A stretch of DNA of 64,000 nucleotides from Paracoccus haematequi (lineage in GTDB: Bacteria > Pseudomonadota > Alphaproteobacteria > Rhodobacterales > Rhodobacteraceae), in NCBI RefSeq assembly GCF_900631945.1, contig NZ_UZWE01000026.1, positions 1 to 64,000 of the forward strand. The letters run 5' to 3'. Below are positions 9,895 through 17,197 of this stretch, piece after piece; position 1 is the first letter of the stretch; each line of letters begins with the position of its first letter. The translations under genes and the position numbers were made by a program. The notes under the pieces were generated by a model. That model saw only the letters and a program-made list of their open reading frames with translations. It did no database searches and was not told the origin of the DNA.

Positions 9895-11070
9895 TCACAG
9901 CCGCTCGATCGCCAGGGCGATGCCCTGCCCGCCGCCGATGCACATGGTGATCAGCCCGCGCCTGCCGCCGGTGCGCTCCAGTTCGGACAGCGCCTTGACG
10001 GTCAGGATCGCCCCGGTCGCACCGACCGGATGGCCCAGGGCGATGGCGCCGCCGTTCGGGTTGACCCTGGCCGGGTCCAGCCCCAGCCCCTTGTTCACCG
10101 CCAGGGCCTGCGCGGCAAAGGCCTCGTTCGATTCGATCACGTCGAAATCGCCGGCCGACAGCCCGGTCTTTTCCAGCAAGCGTTCCACCGCCGGGATCGG
10201 GCCGATGCCCATCACCTCGGGGCGCACGCCCGCCAGGGCATAGCCGAGGATCCGCGCCCGTGGCTCCAGCCCCGCCGCCTGCGCGGCGTCAGCTCGCGCC
10301 AGCACAAGCGCCGCGGCGCCGTCGTTGATGCCGCTGGCATTGCCCGCCGTCACACATCCGTCCTTGCGGAACACCGCCTTCAACGCCGCCAGTTTTTCAA
10401 GGCTGGTTTCCTTGGGATGCTCGTCCGTGTCGAAGGCCACCACGCCCTTGCGTGTCTTGATCTCGATGGGCACGATCTGGTCGCGGAAATGCCCCGCCGC
10501 GATGGCCGCCGCCGCCCGGCGCTGCGATTCCAGGGCGAATTCGTCCTGCGCCTGGCGGCTGATGTCATGTTCCGCCGCGACGTTTTCGGCCGTCACACCC
10601 ATGTGGCCGGTGCCCATCGGGCAGGTCAGCGCGCCGGTCATCATGTCCATCATCGTCTGGTCGCCCATCTTGGCGCCGAATCGCGCCGCGCTGACGGCAT
10701 AGGGCGCCCGGCTCATGCTTTCCGCGCCCCCCGCGACGGCGAAATCGGCGTCCCCCAGCATCAGCGCCTGGGCGGCTGACACGATGGCCTGCGCACCCGA
10801 CCCGCACAGCCGGTTCACGTTCATCGCGGGCGTGGTGTCGGGAATGCCCGCATCCAGCATCGCCACGCGCGACAGGTACATGTCGCGGGGCTCGGTGTTG
10901 ATGACATGGCCGAAGACCACCTGGCCGATCCGGTCGGGGGCGATGCCCGCCCGTTTCATCGCGGCGCGCGTCACGGTCGCGGCCAGATCGATGGGCGGAA
11001 TGGCGGCCAGGCTGCCGCCGAAGGTGCCGATGGCGGTGCGCGCCCCGGACAGGATGACGATTTCGGACAT
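9895..11070 (-). CDS. Acetyl-CoA acetyltransferase (thiolase II)
   Basis: The 391-residue enzyme condenses two acetyl-CoA to acetoacetyl-CoA, or performs the reverse thiolysis. Motifs are complete: NRLCGSGAQAIVSAAQ with the acyl-accepting cysteine (about 88), GHPVGATGA with the catalytic histidine, and CIGGGQG with the second cysteine near the C-terminus. Length is typical for PhaA/AtoB proteins. No phaB or beta-oxidation partner is adjacent, so a polyhydroxyalkanoate role is only a possibility. The start at MSEIVILSGARTAIG is the family standard. The gene is divergent from the ModE-like regulator across 132 bases. Confidence 0.92.
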   Translation of the reverse strand: MSEIVILSGARTAIGTFGGSLAAIPPIDLAATVTRAAMKRAGIAPDRIGQVVFGHVINTEPRDMYLSRVAMLDAGIPDTTPAMNVNRLCGSGAQAIVSAAQALMLGDADFAVAGGAESMSRAPYAVSAARFGAKMGDQTMMDMMTGALTCPMGTGHMGVTAENVAAEHDISRQAQDEFALESQRRAAAAIAAGHFRDQIVPIEIKTRKGVVAFDTDEHPKETSLEKLAALKAVFRKDGCVTAGNASGINDGAAALVLARADAAQAAGLEPRARILGYALAGVRPEVMGIGPIPAVERLLEKTGLSAGDFDVIESNEAFAAQALAVNKGLGLDPARVNPNGGAIALGHPVGATGAILTVKALSELERTGGRRGLITMCIGGGQGIALAIERL

Positions 11071-11202
11071 GAAGACCCCCGCTCGCATGGTGACGCGGCC
11101 AGAATAGGCGACGACCGCCGCAGGGCAAGCGCGTCCTGCGCGTCGTTTGCGCACGGCACCGGGCAGCGGCTAACCTGCCGGAAAGGCAGGAAACGAATCG
11201 CG

Positions 11203-11562
11203 ATGGATACCCCACCCCCACGGATCAAGCTGCGGCTTGAATACGACACGCCGCTGGTCCTGGGGCCGGGCAAGGCGCAACTGCTGCGGCTGATCGGGCA
11301 GCACGGGTCGATCTCGGCCGCGGGGCGCCAGATGGGGATGAGCTACAAGCGCGCCTGGTCCCTGGTCGAGGAAATGAACGCGGCCTTCGCCACGCCGCTG
11401 GTGGACAGCAGCCGGGGCGGCGCGGGCGGCGGCGGGGCCAGGGTCACGGCGACCGGCCAGGCGGTGCTGCGGCATTACGAGGCGCTGGAACGGCTTCTGA
11501 CGGACAAGGGGGCGGCCGACCTGGCCGCCATCGGGGGATTGATGAGGGGGCAGGACAGATGA
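11203..11562 (+). CDS. ModE-type winged-helix DNA-binding protein without molybdate domain
   Basis: The 119-residue protein consists only of the N-terminal winged helix of ModE/LysR-like regulators. It has [34 protein letters not shown] (written across the helix-turn-helix at about residues 26-60) and a wing containing a Gly-rich [12 protein letters not shown] loop. Full ModE proteins add two TOBE/Mop domains for molybdate, which are absent here, so the ligand is unknown. The stop overlaps the glpK ATG (ATGA), which is unusual company for a ModE-like protein. A hairpin (CCTGCC/GGCAGG, 11174-11190) lies just before the start and may influence expression. Molybdate response is only a family-level expectation. 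Confidence 0.82.
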   Translation: MDTPPPRIKLRLEYDTPLVLGPGKAQLLRLIGQHGSISAAGRQMGMSYKRAWSLVEEMNAAFATPLVDSSRGGAGGGGARVTATGQAVLRHYEALERLLTDKGAADLAAIGGLMRGQDR

Positions 11563-13034
11563 CGATTCTGGCGATGGATCAGGGGACGACCTCGTCCCGC
11601 GCGATCCTCTTCAGCGACGACTTGCAGGTGCAGGCGACCGCGCAGCACGAATTCCAGCAGCATTTCCCGCGATCCGGCTGGGTCGAACACGACGCGGGCG
11701 ACATCTGGACGACCAGTGCCGGAACCGCCCGCGCCGCCATCGAAAAGGCCGGCGCCCCGCGTATCGACGCCATCGGCATCACCAACCAGCGGGAAACGGT
11801 GGTGATCTGGGACCGCAAGACCGGCCGGCCGATTCACCGCGCCATCGTCTGGCAGGACCGCCGCACCGCCGATCTGTGCGACCGTCTGCGCGACGACGGG
11901 ATCGAGGATCAGGTGACCGACACCACCGGCCTGCTGCTGGATCCCTATTTCAGCGCCACCAAGATCGCCTGGCTGCTGGACAATGTGGAGGGCGCGCGCG
12001 ACCGCGCCAAGGCGGGCGATCTGGCTTTCGGAACGGTGGACAGCTTCCTGATCTGGAAGCTGACCGGCGGACAGTCCCATGTCACCGATGCGACCAATGC
12101 CAGCCGGACGCTGCTTTACGACATCCGCAAGGGCTGCTGGTCCGATGACATGTGCAAGCTGTTCGGCATCCCCCCTGAACTGCTGCCCGAAGTCCGCGAC
12201 AGCGCCGACGATTTCGGCACCACGCGCGCCGACCTGTTCGGACGCGCGATCCCGATCACCGGCGTCGCGGGCGACCAGCAGGCGGCCACCGTGGGGCAGG
12301 CCTGTTTCCGGCCCGGCATGATGAAATCGACCTATGGCACCGGCTGTTTCGCGCTGCTGAACACCGGGGACCAGGCGGTGCGGTCGCAGAACCGGCTGCT
12401 GACGACCATCGCCTATCGCCTGGACGGCAAGACCACCTATGCGCTGGAAGGCTCGATCTTCATCGCGGGCGCGGTGGTGCAATGGCTGCGCGACGGGCTG
12501 AAGCTGATCCGCGAAGCCAGCGAAACTCAAGGACTGTCCGCCAGGGCCGACGACAGCCAGCAGGTGATTCTGGTCCCTGCCTTCACCGGCCTGGGGGCGC
12601 CGCATTGGGCGCCGAATGCGCGCGGTGCCGTGTTCGGCCTGACGCGCAACACCGGCCCCGCCGAATTCGCCCGCGCCGCGCTGGAAAGCGTGGGCTTCCA
12701 GACCCGCGACCTGTTGCAGGCGATGCGCGCCGACTGGCCCCAGGCGGACGACGCGGTGCTGCGCGTGGACGGCGGCATGACCGCCAGCGAACCGGCGATG
12801 CAGTTCCTGGCCGACATCCTTGGCGCCCCGGTGGATCGGCCCAGGAACACCGAGACCACCGCCCAGGGCGCAGCCTGGCTGGCGGGCTATCGCGCCGGGC
12901 TGTGCCCGGCGCCCGACGAATACGCCAAGGCCTGGCAGTTGGACCGCCGGTTCGAACCGCAGATGGACAAGGACGACCGCGACCGGCGTTATTCCGCTTG
13001 GCAGAGGGCGGTTCAGGCGGTGCTGTCGGTCTGA
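11559..13034 (+). CDS. glpK: Glycerol kinase
   Basis: The 491-residue FGGY-family kinase phosphorylates glycerol to glycerol 3-phosphate in the cytoplasm. It shows the N-terminal ATP-binding start [12 protein letters not shown], the substrate-site [18 protein letters not shown], and the C-terminal [17 protein letters not shown] phosphate-binding segment. Length matches the family (about 490-500). Translation is coupled to the preceding ModE-like gene by an ATGA overlap. No glpF or glpD is adjacent in this window. The next gene is 70 bases downstream and unrelated. Confidence 0.95.
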   Translation: MTILAMDQGTTSSRAILFSDDLQVQATAQHEFQQHFPRSGWVEHDAGDIWTTSAGTARAAIEKAGAPRIDAIGITNQRETVVIWDRKTGRPIHRAIVWQDRRTADLCDRLRDDGIEDQVTDTTGLLLDPYFSATKIAWLLDNVEGARDRAKAGDLAFGTVDSFLIWKLTGGQSHVTDATNASRTLLYDIRKGCWSDDMCKLFGIPPELLPEVRDSADDFGTTRADLFGRAIPITGVAGDQQAATVGQACFRPGMMKSTYGTGCFALLNTGDQAVRSQNRLLTTIAYRLDGKTTYALEGSIFIAGAVVQWLRDGLKLIREASETQGLSARADDSQQVILVPAFTGLGAPHWAPNARGAVFGLTRNTGPAEFARAALESVGFQTRDLLQAMRADWPQADDAVLRVDGGMTASEPAMQFLADILGAPVDRPRNTETTAQGAAWLAGYRAGLCPAPDEYAKAWQLDRRFEPQMDKDDRDRRYSAWQRAVQAVLSV

Positions 13035-13066
13035 TCTTCCGGCTTTGTGATTTCACCCAAGCGTGA

Positions 13067-13089
13067 TTTTCCGTAATATCCCCGGAAAA
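13067..13089. promoter_or_regulatory. Inverted repeat upstream of the lytic-transglycosylase-like lipoprotein
   Basis: TTTTCCG (13067-13073) and CGGAAAA (13083-13089) form a perfect 7-bp inverted repeat separated by nine bases, ending 15 bases before the start at 13105. It could be an operator or a 5' UTR hairpin. Nothing identifies the regulator. Confidence 0.3.
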
Positions 13090-13104
13090 CGACAAGAGGG
13101 CAGG

Positions 13105-13686
13105 ATGAGCAGGCTTCTGAAACTCGCGATCGTCGGGCTGGTCGCGTCATGCGGCGGCGGCAACTATTCGGCGCCCCGGCAATTGGACAACGCTTGCGCC
13201 ATCGTGGCGGAACGGCCCGCCTATTACCGGGCGATGAAGGCCACCGAACGCAAATGGGGCATCCCGATCCATGTGCAGATGGCCACGATCCACCAGGAAT
13301 CGAAGTTCATCGGCGACGCGCGGACGCCGCATCAATATGCGCTTGGGGTGATTCCCATCGGCCGCCAGTCCAGCGCCTTCGGCTATTCCCAGGCACTGGA
13401 CGGCACGTGGGAGGAATACCAGAAGGAAACCGGCAACCGCCGCGCCAAGCGCGACAACATCCGCCATGCGACGGATTTCATGGGTTGGTACATGCACAAT
13501 TCCACGCGCCGCCTGGGCATCTCGAAATGGGACGCGGCGGGGCAGTACCTGGCCTATCACGAGGGCCGGTCGGGATTCGCACGCCAATCCTATCTGTCGA
13601 AGCCCTGGCTGGTGCGGGTGGCGAACCAGGTCGGACAGCGCGCGCAGATGTATCGCGCGCAGCTTGTGGCCTGCCGCAAATCGTGA
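13105..13686 (+). CDS. Lytic transglycosylase-like (SLT/lysozyme fold) lipoprotein
   Basis: The 193-residue protein has a short lipoprotein signal (LAIVGLVASC, lipobox cysteine at about residue 16) and so should be membrane-anchored on the periplasmic side. The domain starts near AYYRAMKATERKWGIPIHVQMATIHQES (split here over about residues 40-65). The glutamate in HQESKF is the likely catalytic acid of the lysozyme-like fold, and the SAFGYSQALDGTW motif supports an SLT-type substrate cleft. It would cleave or bind peptidoglycan glycan strands. The start is preceded by GAGGGCAGG. Family assignment is good; precise activity is inferred. Confidence 0.8.
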   Translation: MSRLLKLAIVGLVASCGGGNYSAPRQLDNACAIVAERPAYYRAMKATERKWGIPIHVQMATIHQESKFIGDARTPHQYALGVIPIGRQSSAFGYSQALDGTWEEYQKETGNRRAKRDNIRHATDFMGWYMHNSTRRLGISKWDAAGQYLAYHEGRSGFARQSYLSKPWLVRVANQVGQRAQMYRAQLVACRKS

Positions 13687-13743
13687 CGCTTGCCCTTGGC
13701 GCCCTGCCCGGTTGATATGGCCGGGCAGCGGAAGGAAGCCCCC

Positions 13744-14157
13744 GTGAACGACGATCCCATCAAGCGCGAACCGCAGGACCAGCCGGAATTCGCCCTGCAT
13801 ATCGGCGCACGTCTGGTCAGCGCCACGCCGGAACGCGTGGAATTCGAAATGCCCGTCACGCGGGCGCTTGCCAACCGCAACGGCGTCCTGCACGGCGGCG
13901 CGATCATGGGCCTGGCCGACAATGCCGGGGGCACCGGCACCTTCCTGAACCTGCCCGAGGGCAAGACCACCACCACGCTGGAAAGCAAGACCAATTTCCT
14001 GCGTCCGATCCGGCTGGGCGACGTGGCCCGCGCCGTCAGCCTGCCGCTGCATATCGGCCGGACGACGCAGATCTGGCAGACCACCATCACGCGCGGCGAC
14101 GGCAAGGCGGCGGCCATCGTCACACAGACTCAGATGGTGATCGACTGGAAGGACTGA
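13744..14157 (+). CDS. PaaI-family hotdog thioesterase
   Basis: The 137-residue protein has the diagnostic hotdog motif NRNGVLHGGAIMGLADNAGG, in which the HGG region and following acidic residue form the thioesterase active site, then ESKTNFLRPIRLGD. Such enzymes hydrolyse acyl- or phenylacetyl-CoA thioesters, often as detoxifying or salvage enzymes. I chose the GTG start because GGAAGG lies eight bases upstream. An in-frame ATG at 13717 is possible but has no good ribosome-binding site. It converges on the DUF1127 gene with a five-base gap. The substrate is unknown. Confidence 0.8.
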   Translation: MNDDPIKREPQDQPEFALHIGARLVSATPERVEFEMPVTRALANRNGVLHGGAIMGLADNAGGTGTFLNLPEGKTTTTLESKTNFLRPIRLGDVARAVSLPLHIGRTTQIWQTTITRGDGKAAAIVTQTQMVIDWKD

Positions 14158-14162
14158 CCCAG

Positions 14163-14381
14163 TCAGATCCAGTAGGTGTCGCGGAACACATGGGCGACGA
14201 TCCGGTCGCGGGTCAGGCCCATGCGCGCCAGTTCGGCGTCGGATTTCGCCTCCAGCGCCTCGATCTGCGCGGACCGCGCGCGCGCTTCCAGATAGGCATT
14301 CATGCCTTGGCCGAAGCGGTTGAAAAAGGCGTCAATGCGGCTGCGCGTCTCGGGCGAGAAATGGGTGATCGTGTAGGCCAT
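14163..14381 (-). CDS. DUF1127 family small protein
   Basis: The 72-residue basic protein ends in the DUF1127/YjiS-like motif SDAELARMGLTRDRIVAHVFRD. In Rhodobacter sphaeroides DUF1127 proteins such as CcaF1 are stress-induced and act in RNA maturation and turnover. That role is family knowledge and not proven for this gene. The start MAYTITHFSPETR is conventional and follows AAGGGG. A plausible promoter (14427-14455) and a TTGCC-T-GGCAA palindrome (14393-14403) lie in the 86-base upstream region, which separates it from the flavoprotein gene. Confidence 0.8.
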   Translation of the reverse strand: MAYTITHFSPETRSRIDAFFNRFGQGMNAYLEARARSAQIEALEAKSDAELARMGLTRDRIVAHVFRDTYWI

Positions 14382-14426
14382 CGGAAAACCCCTTGCCTGG
14401 CAAAAGTGCTCTCCTCCCATGCCCAC

Positions 14427-14455
14427 AGCTTAGGTCATGATCGCTGTCCTATCAA
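14427..14455 (-). promoter_or_regulatory. Candidate promoter of the DUF1127 gene
   Basis: On the minus strand TTGATA (14450-14455) and TAAGCT (14427-14432) are separated by 17 bases. The -35 matches five of six consensus bases and the -10 is weak. DUF1127 genes are often stress-sigma controlled, so a non-housekeeping sigma factor is possible. The transcript would begin about 40 bases before the start codon. Confidence 0.35.
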
Positions 14456-14467
14456 GCCGCGCAGGAT

Positions 14468-15682
14468 TCAGCCAACGTCCAGGGCGACAAGCCGCCGCGC
14501 CGCTGCCCGTCCTGCGTGCAGCCCGCTGCCCAGGCAGGCGGTCAGAAGATAACCGCCGGTCGGCGCTTCCCAGTCCAGCATCTCTCCGGCCACGAAGACA
14601 CCTGGCAGGGCACGCAGTTCCCGGTTCCGAGTCAGCGAATCCCAGGTCACCCCCCCGGCAGTGGAGATCGCCGTCCCAATTCCCATCGCCCCCGCATGAC
14701 GCAGCGGCAGGGCCTTGGCAAGGGCCGCCCAACCCGCGGCATCAGCGGGCAAGGGCTTGCCCCATTCCAGCAGCAGCGCGACCTTGACCGGATCGTCCAG
14801 CACCCGGCGCAGCCAGTTTCCCAACGACAGCCTCCCCTTGGGCCTGGCGAATCGCGCCGCCAGCGTCGGATGGTCCAGATCCGGCGCCAGATCGACCCGC
14901 CCTTCCGCGCCGTCCCGCATCGCGGCCGAGATCTCATAGATTCCGCCCCCCTCGATCCCGGCACGGCCGATGACCCACTCGCCCCGGCTGGCCAGATCGC
15001 CCGCCCGCAGCGCGGTCCCCTTGACCGCCACTCCGAAATGCCGCGCCATCTGCGGCGACCAATCCACGCGGAACCCCATATTCGCGGGCCGGAACGGCGC
15101 CACGCCGACCCCTGTCGCCTGCAACCACGGCACCCAGGCCGCATCCGATCCCAAACGGGGCCAGCTTGCCCCGCCCAGCGCCAGCACCGTGACGCGCGGC
15201 GCGATCTCTGCCACCCCCTCGGGTGTCTGGAACCGGAAGCCGCCCCCGATCCACCGCCACCGCGTGCGCAGTTCCACCCCCGCCGCATCCAACCGCGCCA
15301 GCCAGGCCCGCAGCAAAGGCGAGGCCTTCATGCCCACCGGAAACACCCGCCCCGTCGATCCCGTGAACAACTCGATTCCAAGGCCCCGCGCCCAGGCCAT
15401 GACCTCCTCAGGCCCGAATGCCTCATCTTCTGTGGGAAAATATCCTCGGGGGTGCGGGGGCAGACAGCCCCCGCTGCCACAGCGAAACCGTTGCACGAAC
15501 GCCTCGAACGGCTCGTCCTTGGTCAGGTTCAGCCCCGACTTCCCCGCCATCAGGAATTTCCGCGCCGGCGTCGGCATCGCCTCGGCCACCACGACGCGGC
15601 GCCCCGGCGCGGCCAGCGCCTCGGCCGCCATCAGCCCCGCCGGTCCCGCGCCGATCACCAGCGCATCGACCGCTTCGATCAC
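14468..15682 (-). CDS. BaiN/HI0933-type FAD-dependent oxidoreductase carrying an in-frame repeat element
   Basis: The 404-residue flavoprotein starts with GTG overlapping the holA stop (GTGA). The Rossmann FAD motif DALVIGAGPAGLMAAEAL (about 6-23), the GKSGLNLTKDEPF segment (about 48-60), TGSTGRVFPVGMKA, and the C-terminal FVAGEMLDWEAPTGGYLLT place it in the HI0933/YhiN group of presumed reductases with unknown substrate. Residues about 67-88 are odd. The codons are a copy of the palindromic repeat found elsewhere in this window, translated as RCGSGGCLPPHPRGYFPTED. From memory, relatives have a shorter unrelated helix between 'FVQRF' and 'AFGPEEV'. The reading frame stays open, so the protein may still be made. 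Confidence 0.88.
   Translation of the reverse strand: MIEAVDALVIGAGPAGLMAAEALAAPGRRVVVAEAMPTPARKFLMAGKSGLNLTKDEPFEAFVQRFRCGSGGCLPPHPRGYFPTEDEAFGPEEVMAWARGLGIELFTGSTGRVFPVGMKASPLLRAWLARLDAAGVELRTRWRWIGGGFRFQTPEGVAEIAPRVTVLALGGASWPRLGSDAAWVPWLQATGVGVAPFRPANMGFRVDWSPQMARHFGVAVKGTALRAGDLASRGEWVIGRAGIEGGGIYEISAAMRDGAEGRVDLAPDLDHPTLAARFARPKGRLSLGNWLRRVLDDPVKVALLLEWGKPLPADAAGWAALAKALPLRHAGAMGIGTAISTAGGVTWDSLTRNRELRALPGVFVAGEMLDWEAPTGGYLLTACLGSGLHAGRAAARRLVALDVG
15423..15476 (-). repeat. Palindromic repeat copy inside the flavoprotein gene
   Basis: Read on the minus strand the element has a perfect 8-bp stem (GCGGGGGC, pentaloop, GCCCCCGC; 15454-15474). ACCCCCGAGGATATTTTCCC and CAGAAGATGAGG follow. 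The same order, G-rich palindrome then CCCCC-GGATATTT then an AAGATGA-type tail, occurs at 23521, 31243, 34490, 43293 and (inverted) 57371. This copy alone is fully coding. Confidence 0.85.
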
Positions 15683-16707
15683 CGGCGCCCCCGAGGGGTC
15701 ATCGCCAGCCGGATCAGCGCGCGTTCGATCAGCGCCATCTGCGGCGCGCGGGTCGAACTGCGCAGCGTCAGGTCGCAGTCCAGCAGCGACCGCACCGCCT
15801 CTTCCAGCGGCGCCATGCCCCAGCCCTGGGCCTGCCGCTCCATCCGGTCGCGGCGGGGGCCGAAGACCGGCGGCCGCATCCGCCACAACGCGGCACCCGG
15901 CCCGGCGGGATCGGCGGCGGCGGCGTGCAGGGCGCGGAAATGGCGCAGCGCGGCGATGCACAGCGTGACCGGATTCACTCCCTGCGCCTCGATCCGTCGC
16001 ATCATCGGGCCGAATTCCGCCTCGCGCCGTTCGGCGACGATATGGATCAACTCGTCCAGATCGGCCTCGATGGTAGCGGGGGCCATCAGGGCGATTTCCT
16101 GGGGCGTCAGGGGCGTGTCGTCGCCATGCTTGTAAAGCCCGATCTTCTCGATCGTCTGCCGCAGATCGCCCGGATCCAGCGCGCGGGCCAGCGCCATCAT
16201 GTCCTTCATCGCGGGCGGCGGCACCTGGCGCAGCCCGGCATCGGCCAGCCAGCGCGAGACTTCTTCCTCGCCCGGAGGATCGTCATAGATCGGCGCGGTC
16301 ACGGCGGCGGGATGCGGCTCGAACAGCTTTCGCAGGGCCGAGGATTTACCCAAGCCCCCCGCCGTCACCACGATCACCGCGTCACCCGCCCGCCAATCGG
16401 CCAGCGCCGCGCGAATCGCGTCGGCGGCGGTGTCGGGCGTATCCTCGACCAGCACGACGCGGGGGCCGGGAAAGAAGCCGACCTCCTTGACCGCATCCAG
16501 CAATTGCGCGGGATCCTTGCGCAATCCCGCGCCGGGCAGGCGGGTCAGGCGCATCTCCTCGTCGGCCTTCTCGCCAACCAACGCCTTGACCGCCTCGGCC
16601 CGCTTCATGGCGACGCGCATCGCGTCCTGCCCATGGATCAGCAGCGCCGGGCGCGAGGGATCGGGCCGCGCCAGATAGCGCGCGATTTCCGCCCCCTTGA
16701 GGATCAT
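15679..16707 (-). CDS. holA: DNA polymerase III delta subunit
   Basis: The 342-residue clamp-loader subunit begins MILKGAEIARYLARPDP and shows the family pattern ALLIHGQDAMRVAMKRAEAVKAL, GFFPGPRVVLVEDT and later PGDLRQTIEKIGLYKHGD. HolA opens the beta sliding clamp together with gamma/tau and delta-prime. It lies seven bases after lptE, the conserved leuS-lptE-holA order of alphaproteobacteria. Its stop overlaps the flavoprotein start. The C-terminal region around SLLDCDLTLRSSTRAPQMALIERALIRL is typical of the delta collar domain. Length matches the family. Confidence 0.93.
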   Translation of the reverse strand: MILKGAEIARYLARPDPSRPALLIHGQDAMRVAMKRAEAVKALVGEKADEEMRLTRLPGAGLRKDPAQLLDAVKEVGFFPGPRVVLVEDTPDTAADAIRAALADWRAGDAVIVVTAGGLGKSSALRKLFEPHPAAVTAPIYDDPPGEEEVSRWLADAGLRQVPPPAMKDMMALARALDPGDLRQTIEKIGLYKHGDDTPLTPQEIALMAPATIEADLDELIHIVAERREAEFGPMMRRIEAQGVNPVTLCIAALRHFRALHAAAADPAGPGAALWRMRPPVFGPRRDRMERQAQGWGMAPLEEAVRSLLDCDLTLRSSTRAPQMALIERALIRLAMTPRGRR

Positions 16708-16714
16708 GCGCCGG

Positions 16715-17197
16715 TCATCCGGGCAGTTGCGCGGACGCCGCCAGCAGCCGCGTGACGACCTGATCGGCCAGCATCTCGGCCAGCCGCGACCGCGCATCGC
16801 CTTCTGCTGACAGCGTGGCGATGGTCGTGCCGGTGGTGGAGTAGGACGAGAAATTGCTGACCCGCCCCTGCGTCAGCACCCGTCCCGCGCGATCCTTCAG
16901 CACGAAATCGGCGGTGCCATTCAGCGAATAGCGATTCGTCACCTCGTCCGGGGTGATCGCCTGCGCCACCACGCCGACATTCAGCCGGTAATCCAGATCA
17001 TAGTCCGACCCCTCGCCGCCCAGCCGTTCGCCCAGGCGACGGTTGAAGGCGAAATCCTGATAGGTTTGCGGATCGCGCGGCCGGACCTTGCCGAACAGCC
17101 GGCGACCTGCACCGCCGGGGCCATAGACCGGCGTCAGCCCGCAGCCCGCCAGTGCCAGCAGCCCCAGCAGCGCGGTCCGGCGGTCAGGCGACCACAT
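16715..17197 (-). CDS. lptE: LptE, LPS-assembly lipoprotein
   Basis: The 160-residue outer-membrane lipoprotein has a short signal with lipobox LALAGC (cysteine about 19). LptE plugs the LptD barrel and helps deliver LPS to the outer surface. The mature part has the family pattern of beta strands ([33 protein letters not shown]) and a C-terminal amphipathic helix ([16 protein letters not shown]). It overlaps the end of leuS by 14 bases and precedes holA, the usual gene order. Sequence conservation in LptE is low, so the identification rests on context plus pattern. Confidence 0.9.
   Translation of the reverse strand: MWSPDRRTALLGLLALAGCGLTPVYGPGGAGRRLFGKVRPRDPQTYQDFAFNRRLGERLGGEGSDYDLDYRLNVGVVAQAITPDEVTNRYSLNGTADFVLKDRAGRVLTQGRVSNFSSYSTTGTTIATLSAEGDARSRLAEMLADQVVTRLLAASAQLPG

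Noticed and set aside
11071..11202. Small gene in the gap between thiolase and the ModE-like gene
   Set aside because: Only a hairpin (11174-11190) and low-quality short frames are present; no ribosome-binding site fits.
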